Positions 23,317-35,965 are shown, counted from the stretch's first letter. The stretch is 64,000 nucleotides of DNA from Lepeophtheirus salmonis (GCF_016086655.4 NC_052143.2:25993886-26057885), one strand, 5' to 3'. The notes: generated by a model not told the origin, from the sequence alone. Numbers and translations are program-made.

Positions 23317-23814
23317 GACGTCAGGTGTGCTCTATAATTGTAAACATTGCTACAGTGGTGTCATACAACATTTTATGTGTTTATATGTGTACAACTCTCA
23401 TTAATTGTATGGGGAGACCAGAGCAGTTTGGCACAAGGGTTGATTTTCACTTGTCACTAACTCCATATTCAGGAAATGAGTTCATTTTAAAATCTAAACC
23501 ATGAAATAGTAATGGTTCTTCCATGTATTAAGATTATATGTTGATATAAATAAATTAAGACCCTTTAGGAAGAAAAACAGATCTTAGATCGAGTATGAAA
23601 GCGCTTGAATTTCCCGAACTTGTTATAAGTAGTAGTAACAGTAGTAGTGGATATTGACATTTCAGTCGATAATTTTTATTCTTTTTAAGTGTTTTATTAT
23701 AATTGTGTGTGTATTGTGTGCTGCTGCTTTGACATCTTCGATAAACGATGAATATTTATTTTCTAAAAGAAAGGGAGGATGTCTTTCCTTTCAGAAGTAG
23801 GAGGCACAAGATAG
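23317..23814. other. AT-rich spacer
   Basis: Short GTAGTAGTAACAGTAGTAG repeat at about 23627-23646, otherwise nothing recognised. Confidence 0.45.
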
Positions 23815-24152
23815 CAGGGCGTCTGCATGTGTTTTTGTGGGGGGGGAGGAAGGGGAGTCTTGTTTCCCCACAAAAAAAAAAATCAAATCCAACATATAAG
23901 TCTTAGAAAAAAAAATTCAAAAAGTAAATTTCAAATATTAATATTTTGGTTTTTAATGTCAAAAATGCTAATCATAAAAAAATTTATTGTTCACAAAAAT
24001 TAAATTTTCTGAAATTTCAAATATTAAATTTTTTTTTAAATCATTTCAAAAATCCATAAATATTCACAAAAAAAAGGATGTTTTTTTTTTTGTGACAATT
24101 AAATTATTTGGATATTTGGGCGGGCTCCAGCCCGATCCGGCAGACGCCACTG
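23815..24152. repeat. CAGGGGCGTC-family element
   Basis: Begins CAGGGCGTCTGCATG and ends CCGGCAGACGCCACTG. Flanking 5-mers gatag and gatgg agree at 4 of 5. The AT-rich body holds a GGGGGGGG run near 23840 and T/A runs. Non-coding. Confidence 0.7.
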
Positions 24153-24889
24153 GATGGGTACCATAAGTCAACCTAACTTCATAGCCATTATGTATTTATG
24201 AGACCCATTTGTTTATTTTCTAATACATCTTAAGACAAATGACCATATTAAATGCATTCAGTAGATACTTGTTAGCAATGATTCATGCTTCTTCTATTTC
24301 AATTACCTACCTTTATTTCATTATTATTGCTTTTTTTTTTTTGTTATGACTGCTCTTATTTTTAGATCATATTTATACATAGATACATACTTATTACGTA
24401 TATGGTGTACATTTGTACAGGAGGGAAGGAGAAATTTATGCAGTTGGACGTTTATCTACATTCATGGATAGATATTTATAATAATTTGCATTTGGGCTAA
24501 CAATGATGCACTTTGCTTGACGGGTTTTCATTATCGTTAGAGAGCAAGAAAGTTTAGATTGCATTTTACTAACTAGAATAATAATAATTGCCCCAAGAAA
24601 GCTGGGCAGGATTTAGGTACGGCTAAGTCTCACAAAAAAATATACCTACATATATACTCAAAGGATTAAAAGGTCAGAGCTTCAATATTTGAAAAGAATA
24701 AAAAAAAAAGTCTCTAGGATTTCCATATCACGACTAAATTACTGTTACGGTTTTATATTTTACTCTACAAATATACATATTTGTTGTTTATGATTACGAT
24801 TCCCTTTTATGTAACAGGCTACATAATTTTATCTCTCTAACAATGTATATGATTTGCGAATGAGGCTATAAGTGACTTTTTCTAGTGTA
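24153..24889. other. AT-rich spacer
   Basis: T-run at about 24331-24342. Nothing else recognised. Confidence 0.45.
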
Positions 24890-25419
24890 CAAGGTGGTCC
24901 AAATAAATCGTGAAAATCTTTTATTGCATTTAAAAAACGAACTAGAGTGGTTAGAACTATAAATGTATTATTTGAAAGCTACATTTAATCACTTTCAGTT
25001 ATTTATAACTAAATTCGCCTTTCTTAATAAGCTTGGCCACCCTTGGTAGGCCAGGATGAGTTAATGCGGTTCAAGCTTTGTCATTGTACTGGCTCTGTTT
25101 TTGCATTTTCAATTTAGGATGGAGTAGCTCAAATTACACATTCCAACATGACGGTCCAACTGGCACTCAATGTCAAAAAAGTCTTGATATCCTCACTTTT
25201 AGATCCTGTATTTTGGCCTGCTAAAAGGCCGGAACTAATCTCATGTGTTTTTTCATCTCTGGTGGAGAGTCACACATGAGGCCTATCTCAAGTATCATGC
25301 CTCTTATATATCATAAGAGGCATTATAAATAATTAAATGTAGCTTTTAATTAATAAAAAAGTTATAGTTTGTTCCTTATAAGCCTTTAAAGATTTTCCCG
25401 ATTATTCTGGACCACCCTG
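24890..25419. mobile_element. mariner-like MITE (CAAGGTGGTCC termini)
   Basis: The left end CAAGGTGGTCC followed by GTGAAAATCT, and the right end AGATTTTCCCGATTATTCTG then GACCACCCTG, form inverted repeats of about 30 bp with few mismatches. A TA lies just outside the left end. The 530-bp interior has no open frame. On the minus strand it has a weak resemblance to a degraded transposase N-terminal region, but I would not rely on it. Confidence 0.7.
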
Positions 25420-26079
25420 TGTATGTATATATACTTAACATAATTAGACTAATTAATAATAAGCAAAGCTGTTCATTTTTTACCCTTTTAGTAAATCGTG
25501 ATACATTTGGAACAAGTATTAGTCTTAGATCTTTTCGGCATGTCGAACGCCATTTGTTTCTTATATTCGAAGAGAGGTGGTGGGAGCATCTGGATTTTCC
25601 CCTCTTTTAAAAAAAAAAAAAAACATACATGTTTTGTTTATTTATCTTATGTGGGGCAAAACTACATTTTTCCATTTAGTAATGCGGCTAAGAAAAATGG
25701 AATGATTTTTGGGATATGTATTTCCAATTAATCATTACTTACCATGTCGCTTACCAACATATTTTACAAATAGGAATAGTGTCATTTTTGCTCAAGCTAT
25801 CCTTTCTTGGACAAAAAGTATGCCCAATTTAAAGTGGATAAATCAGGAATTAGTGAATAACAGTTTTAATTGAAGTTCAAAAGTTAAGTAAAATAATAAA
25901 TAACTCGACAATAATACATTTGGATGACTTGGTACAAAATTTATGCCGTCAAAATCTGCCATTCATTGGATGGACATTTTCGCTGCGAATCGTGAACAAA
26001 TTTTCCAAAGCTCAACTTTATCAAATTCTCAAAAATTATAAGTAGTGGGACTATGAGACTTTATATATTTACTTTACTG
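25420..26079. other. AT-rich spacer
   Basis: A-run at about 25610-25623. No gene or element recognised. Confidence 0.45.
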
Positions 26080-26480
26080 TATCACTCATTCCTCCGACAT
26101 GTTACCCTACTCCTTCTGCATGGCAGTCTTTAGGACATCCACATTCACATGGGAGATGGCACAGGCCTTCTTCTTGGAGGCGTCCCAGGTCCTATAGTCA
26201 AGAGTGTTCCTGTCTTGTGGGAAAGGGGCCACATTGATTAGGCCTAGAAATTTGTTTAGTTGTTGTCACAACTTTTTTGAGTTTTTTTTTGCCCTTGTGG
26301 CTTGCAGGCCTCCTCTCAAGGCTCTGTTTTTATTATTTTCTTTGGTAATGAGGCCCTTTGAGTAGGGGAGGATGCAGGAGATCTTTTCATTACTCATTAC
26401 CTCATCAAGAAGCACTGACTCATGATTTTTTTTTTGCCTTCATCTCAGCTGTCCTTGTTCTGATGAAGCATTTTGATTAA
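26080..26480 (-). pseudogene. Decayed mariner transposase C-terminus
   Basis: On the minus strand the frame reads TLDYRTWDASKKKACAI, then SHVNVDVLKTAMQKE, a stop, and GNMSEE, which is the layout of a mariner transposase after the third catalytic Asp. Upstream, about 26300-26480 matches the 5' half of the plus-strand relic at 49660 at DNA level (CTTCATCAG, CTGCTTCTTGA-like and TCATTACCAA blocks), so both are copies of one internally deleted element. Stops and frameshifts are frequent. No terminal repeats were identified. Confidence 0.65.
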
Positions 26481-27683
26481 CAAGAATTGATGTTTTTATT
26501 GCTCTACCAATTGATATTTAAGGGAAAAATTGGTGAACTGTTTAGTAAATCAATTAAACCATTCCAAAGTTTCATTCATGATTTCGTGAGACACACTTTA
26601 TGTTAAAAATAAGAGGACAAATAGACCATTGCACACTTGGAGAAAATACACGTTTCAAATTTAGGTACACTAAAATCAACTAATTGTTCTTTTATTTTCT
26701 TATTTAATCATAAAAACTGTTTGAAATCTATGTTCATATATTCATATTTTTTTCACTGCTCCCTTACTTATGTATTTTTTTTTTTTTTTTGAGTTTGAGA
26801 AATCCTATAGATGTCTAAGAACCCTATAATTTTTGTATAAAGTTCAGTCTACTTAAAAAAATCTGTGTTGACCCGTTCCACAAAAATTATGCTTTTTATC
26901 AAATAAATTATATATAAACCATAATAACATGGCTTCTGTCCACGACTTTAGACCGGTTAAGAAGAAAACGAAAAACAAAATCGGTCTCGGAACGACTCTC
27001 ACCATTACTATGTACCTACTCAAATAATAGTTGTTTGTTAAAGTGATAGGCCATAGAATAATACCTAGATACTTAGTTTTCGTGGACATTCCATGGTGTG
27101 CTCACTCTGTGCTTGGAATTAATTACTTATTATGTATTAAAAGTTTCCATGCGTTAAGGGGATGAAAAAAGAATCTATAGTGTTACTTACGAGTCCAATG
27201 AGATTAACGTCAAAATATATTAAGTATGTATGTATGCGCCTCTGCATACATCCATTCTATATGGGCAAGTAATCAAGGCGAATAGATGTAAACTGTGAGT
27301 TATATAATTGAATGCCTTGTCAAATTGAAAATAAGTGTTGTCCTGGAACATTTATCCTTTATATATGTATATTTTTTTATGCTCCAACTATGTTACTCTT
27401 TTTTTTTTTTTGTAATATGTAATACGTATACATGTATCTACTGTGTTCCTCGACTGAACATCATCCTTCTGACATTCTCCATTTATATAATGGCATATCC
27501 TCTACTTGAAGAGGATTTACATATAACATATATATGTTTATAAATATATCACGTCTACAAAACGTATGTTTCAATTTGAATTAAATTCTCCATAATATGC
27601 TTTTCAATGGGATTATATTTATTTATACAGTAATGTTATCCAACACTACAACGACATAGAAATATAGTAGATAACATTATGGT
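26481..27683. other. AT-rich spacer
   Basis: T-run at about 26777-26790. Small frames only. Confidence 0.45.
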
Positions 27684-28196
27684 TGGTGATGGGACGATTC
27701 CAAAAGGAATGCCGATTCCGATGAGATATAATAAAAATTATTGATGCCGGTTCTTTAATATTTTAAATAATAGTTAAACAAATACCAGTTTGATATCAGA
27801 ACGCCCACAAGAAAGGCTTGGTTTTTTAAAAAATTTAAAAACACGTCCCCAGGTGTTCTCAAAAAAATTTGAAAATTTTTTTTGGAAAAAAATTAGAAAA
27901 AATAAATTTTTTATTTAAATTTTTGGAAAACAAAATTAAATATTTCATTTTTTTTGAAAAGTTAAATTTCTAATTAAAAAATTTTCGAAAAAAAATTCAA
28001 AGAATAATTTTTTGGAAAAAAAAAATTCCTTCTTTTGAGTTTTTTTTTTTTTTTTTTTTCATAACAGAAATGTAATAAATTGTTTAATAAATAATAGTAC
28101 ATTAGAATCTGAAATGCAAATTGAGAATTATTTTCCTGATGCCGATTCCAGAAAAGACACCCGCTTCTCCTATTCCGATTGATCGTCCCATCACTA
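27684..28196. mobile_element. Non-autonomous hAT-like element with 8-bp TSD
   Basis: Ends TGGTGATGGGACGATTCC and, on the reverse strand, TAGTGATGGGACGATCAATC are inverted repeats; CCGATTCC motifs recur inside each end. Flanks attatggt (27676-27683) and ataatggt (28197-28204) match at 7/8. Much of the interior (about 27800-28060) is the AAAAATTTC-type AT body of the CAGGGGCGTC family, suggesting a nested insertion. Confidence 0.75.
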
Positions 28197-28729
28197 ATAA
28201 TGGTATCACTTATGAAGGAAGAAAGAACAATTTTGATTCGTATATATATACAATTTAATTGTATTTATTTACAAAATATATAACTTTCTCATGTTCTCTT
28301 AAACATTTGTAATACGTCGATACAAATTTAAAAAAAAAAAAAACCTTACAGGAATACAATATTTCATAGGGATTTTCGGTCAATAGCCCTATAGGCTTCA
28401 TACTCAAATCTCTTGAATAAGTGGAGATACTCAAAAATTTTAACTATGGTTCAGAACCTTAATATGATATTTAATTTGTCCTCGATCATAAGACTTTTCT
28501 AATAAAATCCACCAATTTATCATTCCTTTTTCACTGCGACGATTAACTTTTGCCACAATAATTGGCCAAATTGCATAGGAGCCGTTGAGCCCCACGCCCA
28601 TTCTTGCTTAATTTTTAAAGTTATCCCATTAAAAATTTCCTCCTGTCTAATTTTTTTAATATTTTTACTCATTTTTTTAAATAATATTATTTGTTCAAAT
28701 TTAGTCCTTTATCATGGGCTTACTAATTG
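28197..28729. other. AT-rich spacer
   Basis: Contains a CCCCACGCCC word at 28589 and an A-run at about 28329-28344. No gene recognised. Confidence 0.4.
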
Positions 28730-29235
28730 GGTGGGTTGTAGACCTATCCCCCTACCCCCCAAATTAAGGAATAGCTATGGAATTTTTAAAAAAATACCGT
28801 AATTTCAAATTTAATTTTTGTGAATATCTGTGGATTTTATGTCATTTTTTTCAAAAAGTTAAAATTAGAAATTTCTTTTTTGATTTTTTTTTGTTTTTGA
28901 CTATGGATTTTTTTTTTTTTTTTTCAATTTAATATTTGACATTTCATGCATGAAAATTTTATCCAAAAGTGTAACTTGAACAATTTTTTGATTGTACCTA
29001 TAGATTTTCGGGTGGTTTTTTCCCCAAAAATTTTAATATTGGAAATTTAATTTTGAAAAATTTTCCAACAAATTTAATTTTCTGTAAATAGGTATGAAAG
29101 TTCCAAATAATTTAATATTGGAAATTTTTTGTGAATAGCTATGGATTTTTGGAAGGAAAAAAATTAAAAATTTTTAATGTTTGTCTTTTTTTCAAAAAAA
29201 ATCCAAAAACCCACAATATAATCCTGCAGTTTATG
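28730..29235. repeat. CAGGGGCGTC-family body without clear ends
   Basis: Opens with GGGTGGGTTGTAGACC and a CCCCCTACCCCCC tract, continues with TATGGATTTT and CCAAAAATTTTAATATT modules, and closes with ATAATCCTGCAG. The order and words are those of complete family members, but the terminal CAGGGGCG and CGCCCCTG sequences are lost. Confidence 0.6.
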
Positions 29236-30435
29236 AAATTTTTTTAATTTAAGTATTAGAGTAATTGTCCAAGCCTGTTTTTGTATTAACGGCCTACACA
29301 TATATAATGTATTTTCTTTTTTTTACTTCTTCCTGTTGTATGTGTGTTTGTTTTTGTCTGAAAAATTATTTGTTAGGATGAAATGCCTCCAATTATTTTT
29401 GCCTTCATTTTTGAACTTTCATCCCCTTACAAAATGGCCCCTTCTACAGATGATTGTAATATTTATTGAGTAAACAAATGTTTCATACACTATTCATACA
29501 TATTGACATTTTGTAGCAGCAAATGTCTTATCATTATCTATTTCATCCCTTAAATAACATCATATATTGCTCTTAGTTAATGGGGGTACCAAAAAAGTGT
29601 ATGTATGTATTTATACATGGGAGTCATACGTGTATGTATGTCTTCAAGGACACATCTTTCTCTTTCTCTGGACAGGTTCAAAAGTAATCCATCTATGTAT
29701 GGACGTGTACCTGCTTTACTTAACTTTAAATTATTACCAAGAGTGTCAGTAATATAAACATTTCCTTCTATTGTCATCTTAATAATATAAAGTTCCTTGT
29801 TATTTGGGCAGTCTTACTCTTATTGTTTGAAGAAGTATATCTTTTTTTAATGAGAGGTACTGATTTTTTATGATTACATTTATGCTTCTAAGGGGATTGA
29901 TTTTTTTTTCTTTCAATCTCATTGTCAGTTTTATTTTTTGCTAATATGACAAACGTGACGATGATGATGGGCATGTCTCTCTTACTATTATATGTTATTA
30001 AGGAGCTCATTATTGGCTTTTTATATTTAGTAGAAAATCGTGTTGTGTCTTTTTTAGGAGGGGGGAATATCTGTACAGTTATGTTAATTCAAAATTAACA
30101 ATTTATAATTTTTTTCAAGTATTCTAGTTCTAATTTGATTGCCTCATACCCTTGAATTCAATATCAGATATTTTAATTACCAACTATTGATAAATACTAT
30201 CATTTCATTTTAAATAATTGATTTATTATATACTAGCAGAAGGCATTGATCAGAGTTAATAGGCGTCGATGAACAGACATACTTTGGTTTATTAATATAG
30301 GAGATAACTCCACCAACAAATAATCCATAGTATTATTCTCAATTTTTCATGAGCACGTTTCTATATTTAGATGTTCTTTCCTGAAGGATAGGATGAAATA
30401 ATAACGATAACAGCTTTAGAAAATAAAACTTATTG
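29236..30435. other. AT-rich spacer
   Basis: No supported genes. Tc1/mariner or hAT ends are not evident. Confidence 0.45.
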
Positions 30436-30960
30436 CAGGGGTTACTGTAGGACTATAGAGGGGTTTGTAATTTGGGAAATTTCTAAAAAAAATCAAAAAT
30501 TAAATGTTTTGATTTCAAAAATTTTAATTTTGTAAAAAAAAATTTAAAATATTGAATTTTTGGGGAAAAATTTCAACCCTTCTATTTCTATTAACAGAAA
30601 ATTAAATTTTTTGGAAAGAATTACAAATGAAGGAATTTTTGCTTTTTAATATATTTCATATTTAAATTTTGAAAATAATTTTATTTCCTTTTAAAAACTA
30701 TATTTTGTATAATTTTCTCCAAAAAGTTAATATAAAATATTTTTTTTGCAAAAAAATTAATATTAGAAATTTTTTTTCTAAATTTTTTTTTTTTTTTAGA
30801 ACTAGGGATTTTTGAATATGTTTTCCAAAGGATTTAGTATTTGAATTTTTTTCTAACAGCTGGGGATTTTATAATTTTTTTGTAAGTAACTGGATTTTAG
30901 AATTTTGTTCGCAAAAAATTCAATTCTTTTGAACAGTTGTGTTTTTTTTTTTTTAAATAG
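30436..30960. repeat. CAGGGGCGTC-family body, 5' end only
   Basis: Begins CAGGGGTTACTGTAGGAC and continues with the usual AAATTTTTTGGAAAGAA and GGGGAAAAATTTC modules and T-runs. The right terminus is not visible, so the copy is truncated. Confidence 0.55.
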
Positions 30961-32204
30961 CATAATGGCATTTTTTAAACTATTATTTAAGATATTAAAG
31001 AATCAGAATCGGCACTCTTAATTTTTACTAGAATTGTATCGGGATCTGTTTTTTGTATTATTATTATTATATTTTTTTTATTATTATTATTATATTTTTT
31101 TATTATCGTCACATCACTAGTAAATACCTTAGATTCGAATACTCTTAATTGAAGAGTGTCTTTAAAAAGACAGAATTTAACTTTTTGAATTTGCATCCCC
31201 CCTCAGCGTTGCTGGTTTCAGATTTGCAGATAAGTCCTGCGTTTATGAATATAGACTCTAAATGAAAGGGGGACTCAAAGTGTGTGATTAAAAAAAAGAT
31301 AGAAAATAATATATTTTATATTCTTAAAAAACCTCACTATGAAATTGTATTTTCGGGACAGTCCAGAGGCAATACCTTGAATTTGAACCTAGTTTTTTTT
31401 GCTCCCAATCTGACATTGATTCAAAAATAATTCATTTACTTATATAAAATATAATGATATCCATCAAATGTAATGGAAACAAGGTCTCAGTCTATTCTGG
31501 ATACCCAATGCTTATCCAGCACGGAAATTGCTCGTAATCGGAGATGCAAATGTATATACATAAAGGTTCACCTGCTTCTCTCTCTCTCTCTCTCTGCATT
31601 CAATCCAAACACGTATCATTTAAATATGACCACAATAATGTTTATAGCGTATTACTATCTAGTCGTAATAGCAGTAGTAGTAAATAATGATAGACCGTAA
31701 TATATTATTATACCTCATTCATTTATATGTGGTGATGGCCATATAAAAAGTAAAAGGTGACTTAAGATACGGTGAATGAAGAAGTGTCATCATCTTGCAG
31801 GTGGGATAATTATTAGTTTCTGTGTAGTATCTATGGATTTTCTTATCTTTTAGTATTTTTAAGATTTAAAAAAAAAACCTTTTTTCAAATGTGAATATCC
31901 ATTTTTTTATTCTTTCTTGAAGGCCATTTTTTTCTGTAAATAAATCTGTTTTAATATAGCGATGGATACAAATCTTTGTGTTTATATACTATATAATATG
32001 TATGTTTGCTTATTTGTATCTTGAAAAAAGTCTGATGTTACTACACAATGCTATGAATAGATGAAAAGAAGCTCCCAAAAAAGAAAAGAAAAAGTAATTA
32101 TAAATGGATATATATATATATGTATGCTGTACAGTGAGAAAAGTTGAAACAACGTTACATAATATATTTATTAAGTGGAGGAAATAATATGTTGTCGTTT
32201 TTGT
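30961..32204. other. AT-rich spacer with microsatellites
   Basis: Holds two tandem copies of an (ATT)n-plus-T-run unit at 31056-31105, a (TC)n run at 31577-31595 and a (TA)n run near 32108-32121. No coding sequence supported. Confidence 0.5.
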
Positions 32205-32525
32205 AAGTTTGCCCAATGCTAAAATTTTTATATGGGATTGAGGTCCAGAGACTGGGAAGGCCACTCTCTGACCTTGATGTTATTCTTTTTTAGCCACTCC
32301 TTTGTTGCCATGGCCATTTATTTTGGGTTATAGTCGTGCTGGAAGACTCGCTTTCAGTGCCTGCCCTCAAGGAATAAGGTTGTTGCTTAATATTTCCTTT
32401 GATGCGGCGAAGTGTTCCTTTCCCCTTAGATGAGAAACAACCTCATACTTGACGGTATGGATTGTAGTCTTGGGGTTATACATAGCATTTGTATTCCTTC
32501 ATACACTTTTTTTTGCGTTACCCAC
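32205..32525 (-). pseudogene. Decayed Tc1-like transposase
   Basis: On the minus strand the frame reads VFQHDYNPK (second catalytic Asp block), then MATKEWLKKNNIKVREWPS, then QSLDLNPI, typical of Tc1 transposases just before the catalytic Glu. The frame then stops (TAA) where ENLW would be expected. Upstream, GCFSSKGKGTLRRIKG-like residues in another frame match the usual Tc1 glycine-rich region. It is a dead fragment; no terminal repeats are recognised. It differs from the mariner relics by its DLNPI signature. Confidence 0.75.
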
Positions 32526-32599
32526 AAAGAACTTATAGTAAAATTAATTTACCCCCAACTAGTTACATGTCATTTATTTTTTTTATTTCATTTAACTCT

Positions 32600-33010
32600 A
32601 GAAAGTAAAAGTCCTTCTTTGGATCGGTTATAGGACTAACTTCCGTATCAGCCTTGACCCCTTCTTCAATCTTTTTTACCATTCAACGGTCCTAAGGACT
32701 GATACATTGCCCTTTCAGTGCTGCAGTTTTTATCCTCTTCACTTTTAGCCAGTATGGAAGACTATAAAAACTAAGAAAATAATGAATAATTCCGTTCCAG
32801 TCACACATTTCCTACTTTTAACTTCTGTTATTTTTTCTCTCTTTGAAAGAGATTATGAATTATGATAAAACTTCTGCGACTCAAATGACGTAGATAGTAG
32901 CAACTACGTAATTTCAGCTGTTCCATAAAATACCAAAAAGGACCGTTCTAGGACGAGAAAATTTTATTCAGACCGGACTGATTGGACTGCAGTTTTTTTA
33001 GATCGATCTA
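32600..33010. repeat. Possible GTCC/GGAC-rich repeat relic
   Basis: GGTTATAGGACTAAC at the left, GTCCTAAGGACTG inside, and GACCGGACTGATTGGACTG then AGATCGATCTA at the right resemble the element family of 36744. Ends and target duplications are not clear, so this may be an old copy. Confidence 0.35.
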
Positions 33011-33710
33011 AACTACACACAAGAAAAATCCAATCTCTTTACCCCAAAAATTTCTAAATTACCCCTTCTCCCCCCAACTATCTCTCACTGTTAAAATCAA
33101 TTTTGTATTAAAAATTATAGACCATATCCTTTTCTTTGTCAATAGGCAAAATCAGCAAGAAGGGTTAATACTTATTTTATTCTTTCCACTGTATTTAGTA
33201 ATTTTGGTTGTTTATTAATGGGACTTAAATTAATATACATTTACTGTATTGAGGTTTTTGTTTGCTGTTAATGGGTCTCCCTCCCTTCTATTGAGTTATG
33301 TACGAAGATTAATGAAATGATAATATATTATTATTAAAAGGCCACCAAACAACTTGTAATAATGGTGTGTTTTACTCCAAGTCGTTTATCATCATTTGAC
33401 TCTTTTTTTTTTAATGTGTGTTTGTTTGTATGTATTGCTTTGATGTATGTTATAGTACAATCATTATTATATGTCTAATCATGGAGAAAGAGAAGTTGAA
33501 AATGAGGGATTGACTGTATTTGGGTGTAATTTTGACGTATTATTGACCGTTATTTCATCATTTGTCTTATAGGTTCATCTTCTTCTTTCTTTTTTTTCAA
33601 TGTTATTTGCCCCTTTGGATCTGCAAAATATGTATCATGTAAAGGATACATCAAGCTCATTGTATAGTACTAATGTCATTATATACAATGTAATAAAGAG
33701 ATACATTATA
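33011..33710. other. AT-rich spacer
   Basis: Nothing recognised. Confidence 0.4.
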
Positions 33711-34357
33711 TGCCTGGGGGTTCATTGAAATCTGAACACTTACTTATTCAATAATTAATGAGGCTTGAGTGATTGAAATTAATTCATATTTCGATATATT
33801 AAAACATAAACAATTAGTTACAAAATAAAACAAATTTGAGGTCTTTTGCTTTCGTACAAGTTGAGAAAATGACACTTGACCGAGATCGACGAATTTCCAT
33901 TCGCCCACTCCAAGCAGTTGTTTGTCTCCAGGACACACGTTTACGCCGTCAGCAAGTTCGAAACATTGTAGAGCAAGAAGGGCTCTGTCAAAAAAGTCAA
34001 AATTGAATCGGATGAGTTAAAGAAAATAATCTAGGCCAATTCCACCATGAGGGCCCATGCTAGAGATATCTGCGTTTCACACCAGACTGCCAGAGAGCTA
34101 TCAGAAAAGTAGATGGAAAAAGCCTTGTGAGGGTGGAGAGGCCACTTTTGATGCCAGCAATGAAAGAAGCCCATTTCCTTCCTTGTAAGACTATTTTGAA
34201 TGAGTATTTGAGTTCTTTCGAACTCTTTTTTGACACTTTTGCCCCCCCTATAGCCCTGATGCCAACCTCCTCGACCACACCTTTAGGATGCATGTCGAGG
34301 GGAAGGCCATCAAAAACACTACATCTGCAGCAGGTGCCATGCTTTCCGTCGCCGCAC
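33711..34357 (+). mobile_element. mariner-like relic, left part (split copy)
   Basis: Matches the elements at 6177 and 41647 from the left end (TTCATTGAAATCTGAACACT) through a plus-strand frame FPFAHSKQLFVSRTHVYAVS. It reaches DANLLDHTFRMHVEGKA near 34256, the third-Asp block. The match runs to CGTCGCCGCAC at about 34357 and resumes at 35818 (CCTGGAAGCCATC), so foreign DNA interrupts the copy. The transposase centre is deleted as in the sister copies. Confidence 0.75.
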
Positions 34358-34804
34358 AGTGCTTTAGTACAGAAAAAACGGGTAAACCCCTAAATATTGA
34401 TATTGTTTAGTTTTTTTTTTTCCATACATCTAATAAAAATGTGTTTATATTGTTTTGTTCAGGGATTAATAAACAATTTAATGAAAAGTAGAATAGTTTT
34501 TTGGGTATTTTTATGGTTTATATACATAAAATTATTTATATACCTAATGTTTAGTATAGAAGAATAAGTGTGTGCAAAAAAAGACACTGAGGTTATCTAG
34601 ATACGACATTCATGATGAGTATAAAAGAAAAAAAAATCTTTTCATATTTGTGTACTTTTCCAAAATTAGGATTCAGCTCTAGAGTGTAATGCAAAATTGA
34701 ACATGTTCTTATCCTCTCAACATTCTTTTAGTTATTTACCACCTGTGAAATATTTATTTAAAAAAGTAAGACTTACCAACACAAAGCATTTTTAGCTTGA
34801 GTGA

Positions 34805-35138
34805 CAGGGGTGTGAGCAAGATTATATTTTGGAGTAGAGGGCTGGTTTTCTTTTTCTTTATTTGAAAAGAAATCCAAAAATTATTTTCCAAAAAAAAAAA
34901 ATCCAAAATCTACAGCTATTTACAAAAATAAAGTTTTTCTTTGGAAAAAAACATTTTTTTTGAAAAAATATTTCAGAAAAATTTATAAGTCCATAGCTAT
35001 TTCAGAAAATTAAATTAAATTTTGAATATTAAATTTTTTGAAAAAAAAAATCAAATATTAAATTTTCTAGTAAATAAACAAATTCCTTAATTTGGAGGGG
35101 CTACAGATCCTCCAAACCACCCTCTGCAGACGCCCCTG
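34805..35138. repeat. CAGGGGCGTC-family element
   Basis: Begins CAGGGGTGTGAGCAAGATTA and ends CTGCAGACGCCCCTG. Flanking 5-mers agtga and agtta match at 4/5. The body is AT-rich and modular, with CTACAGATCCTCC near the right end as in sister copies. Confidence 0.75.
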
Positions 35139-35149
35139 AGTTATTATGT

Positions 35150-35245
35150 ACCACTTGTAAATTATTATTTCCAAAATCTCAAGTAACCCCTGGAGTGCCT
35201 CGAAATACCCCAAGGGGAACGTGTACCCTCATTTGAGAACCACTG
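35150..35245 (-). mobile_element. hAT-type terminus
   Basis: Reading from 35245 on the minus strand: CAGTGGTTCTCAAATGAGGG, then TACACGTTCCCCTTGGGG, then CACTCCAGGGGTTACTTGAG. This is the common end of hAT non-autonomous elements (CAGTGGTTCTCAAA followed by GGGGTAC-type text). The opposite end was not found, so the element is partial or interrupted. Confidence 0.65.
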
Positions 35246-35817
35246 CTCTGGACAATCAACCAACACATTGGGAGCATGTTTGTTCCTATTAAACTGCACG
35301 TTATGTCAGCCCAGTGAATCATTCTTTTCATTTCTTGATAGATCTTCTTTATATTATAGAATTAAACACTCAGAAAAATATCAAGAATTAACACCCTTAC
35401 GGTTCAGATTCAGCATCTTCTGATAAGCAGTGACCCCTTAATACCTTACCTTAGTATAATAATTCTAAAGGAAATAAACATGAGTTATTGGTTCATATAT
35501 TCTAAATTATTATTGTATATTGATACAGTAAATGATGCCCCGATGAGGATTAGATTAAATATTTTACACAGTTTTTTATTAAATAGATTAAATTTATTTT
35601 TTCATTAATTTGCCTTGCATCAACAAATAAATTATGTTTCAATTATTTCCATAAATATCAAAATAAATGCTTTAAAAATCATATGAAATCATTCGAAGCT
35701 AATATGTTTTGGATTAATAAGTTAGACATAACTTGGATGGTGAAAATCAAAAGATAAGCTCAATAAATATAGTTTTGGCCACTTTTTTTTTTTTTGGGGG
35801 GGATAAAGGACTGTGCA

Positions 35818-35965
35818 CACCCTGGAAGCCATCATTGCTGCTAAGAGTAGCTACATTAATGATTAAGATATCTCAGTCACACCTCTGTGTATAGTATTAA
35901 TTTCGTTGAAAATCCATAAATCTATTGTTAATTAATAAATTATTTCTTGCTGAAGTTCATATTTT
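35818..35965 (+). mobile_element. mariner-like relic, right part (split copy)
   Basis: CCTGGAAGCCATCATTGCTG, then a TACATTAATGAT block, a hexamer CACACC, TTTATAGTAT-like text and TTGTTAATTAATAAATTAT, match the 3' part of the copy at 41647. The right terminal repeat has decayed. Confidence 0.7.

Larger units (their letters stand above)
34358..35816. mobile_element. Nested insertion splitting the mariner copy
   Basis: Both junctions carry inverted sequence: GCACAGTGCTTTA on the left and, on the reverse strand, GCACAGTCCTTTA on the right (12 of 13 match). Such CAGTG ends suggest a hAT-like element, though no clear 8-bp duplication survives. The insert itself contains a complete CAGGGGCGTC-family copy (34805-35138) and another hAT-type end at 35245. 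It is therefore at least a three-layer nest. Confidence 0.5.
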
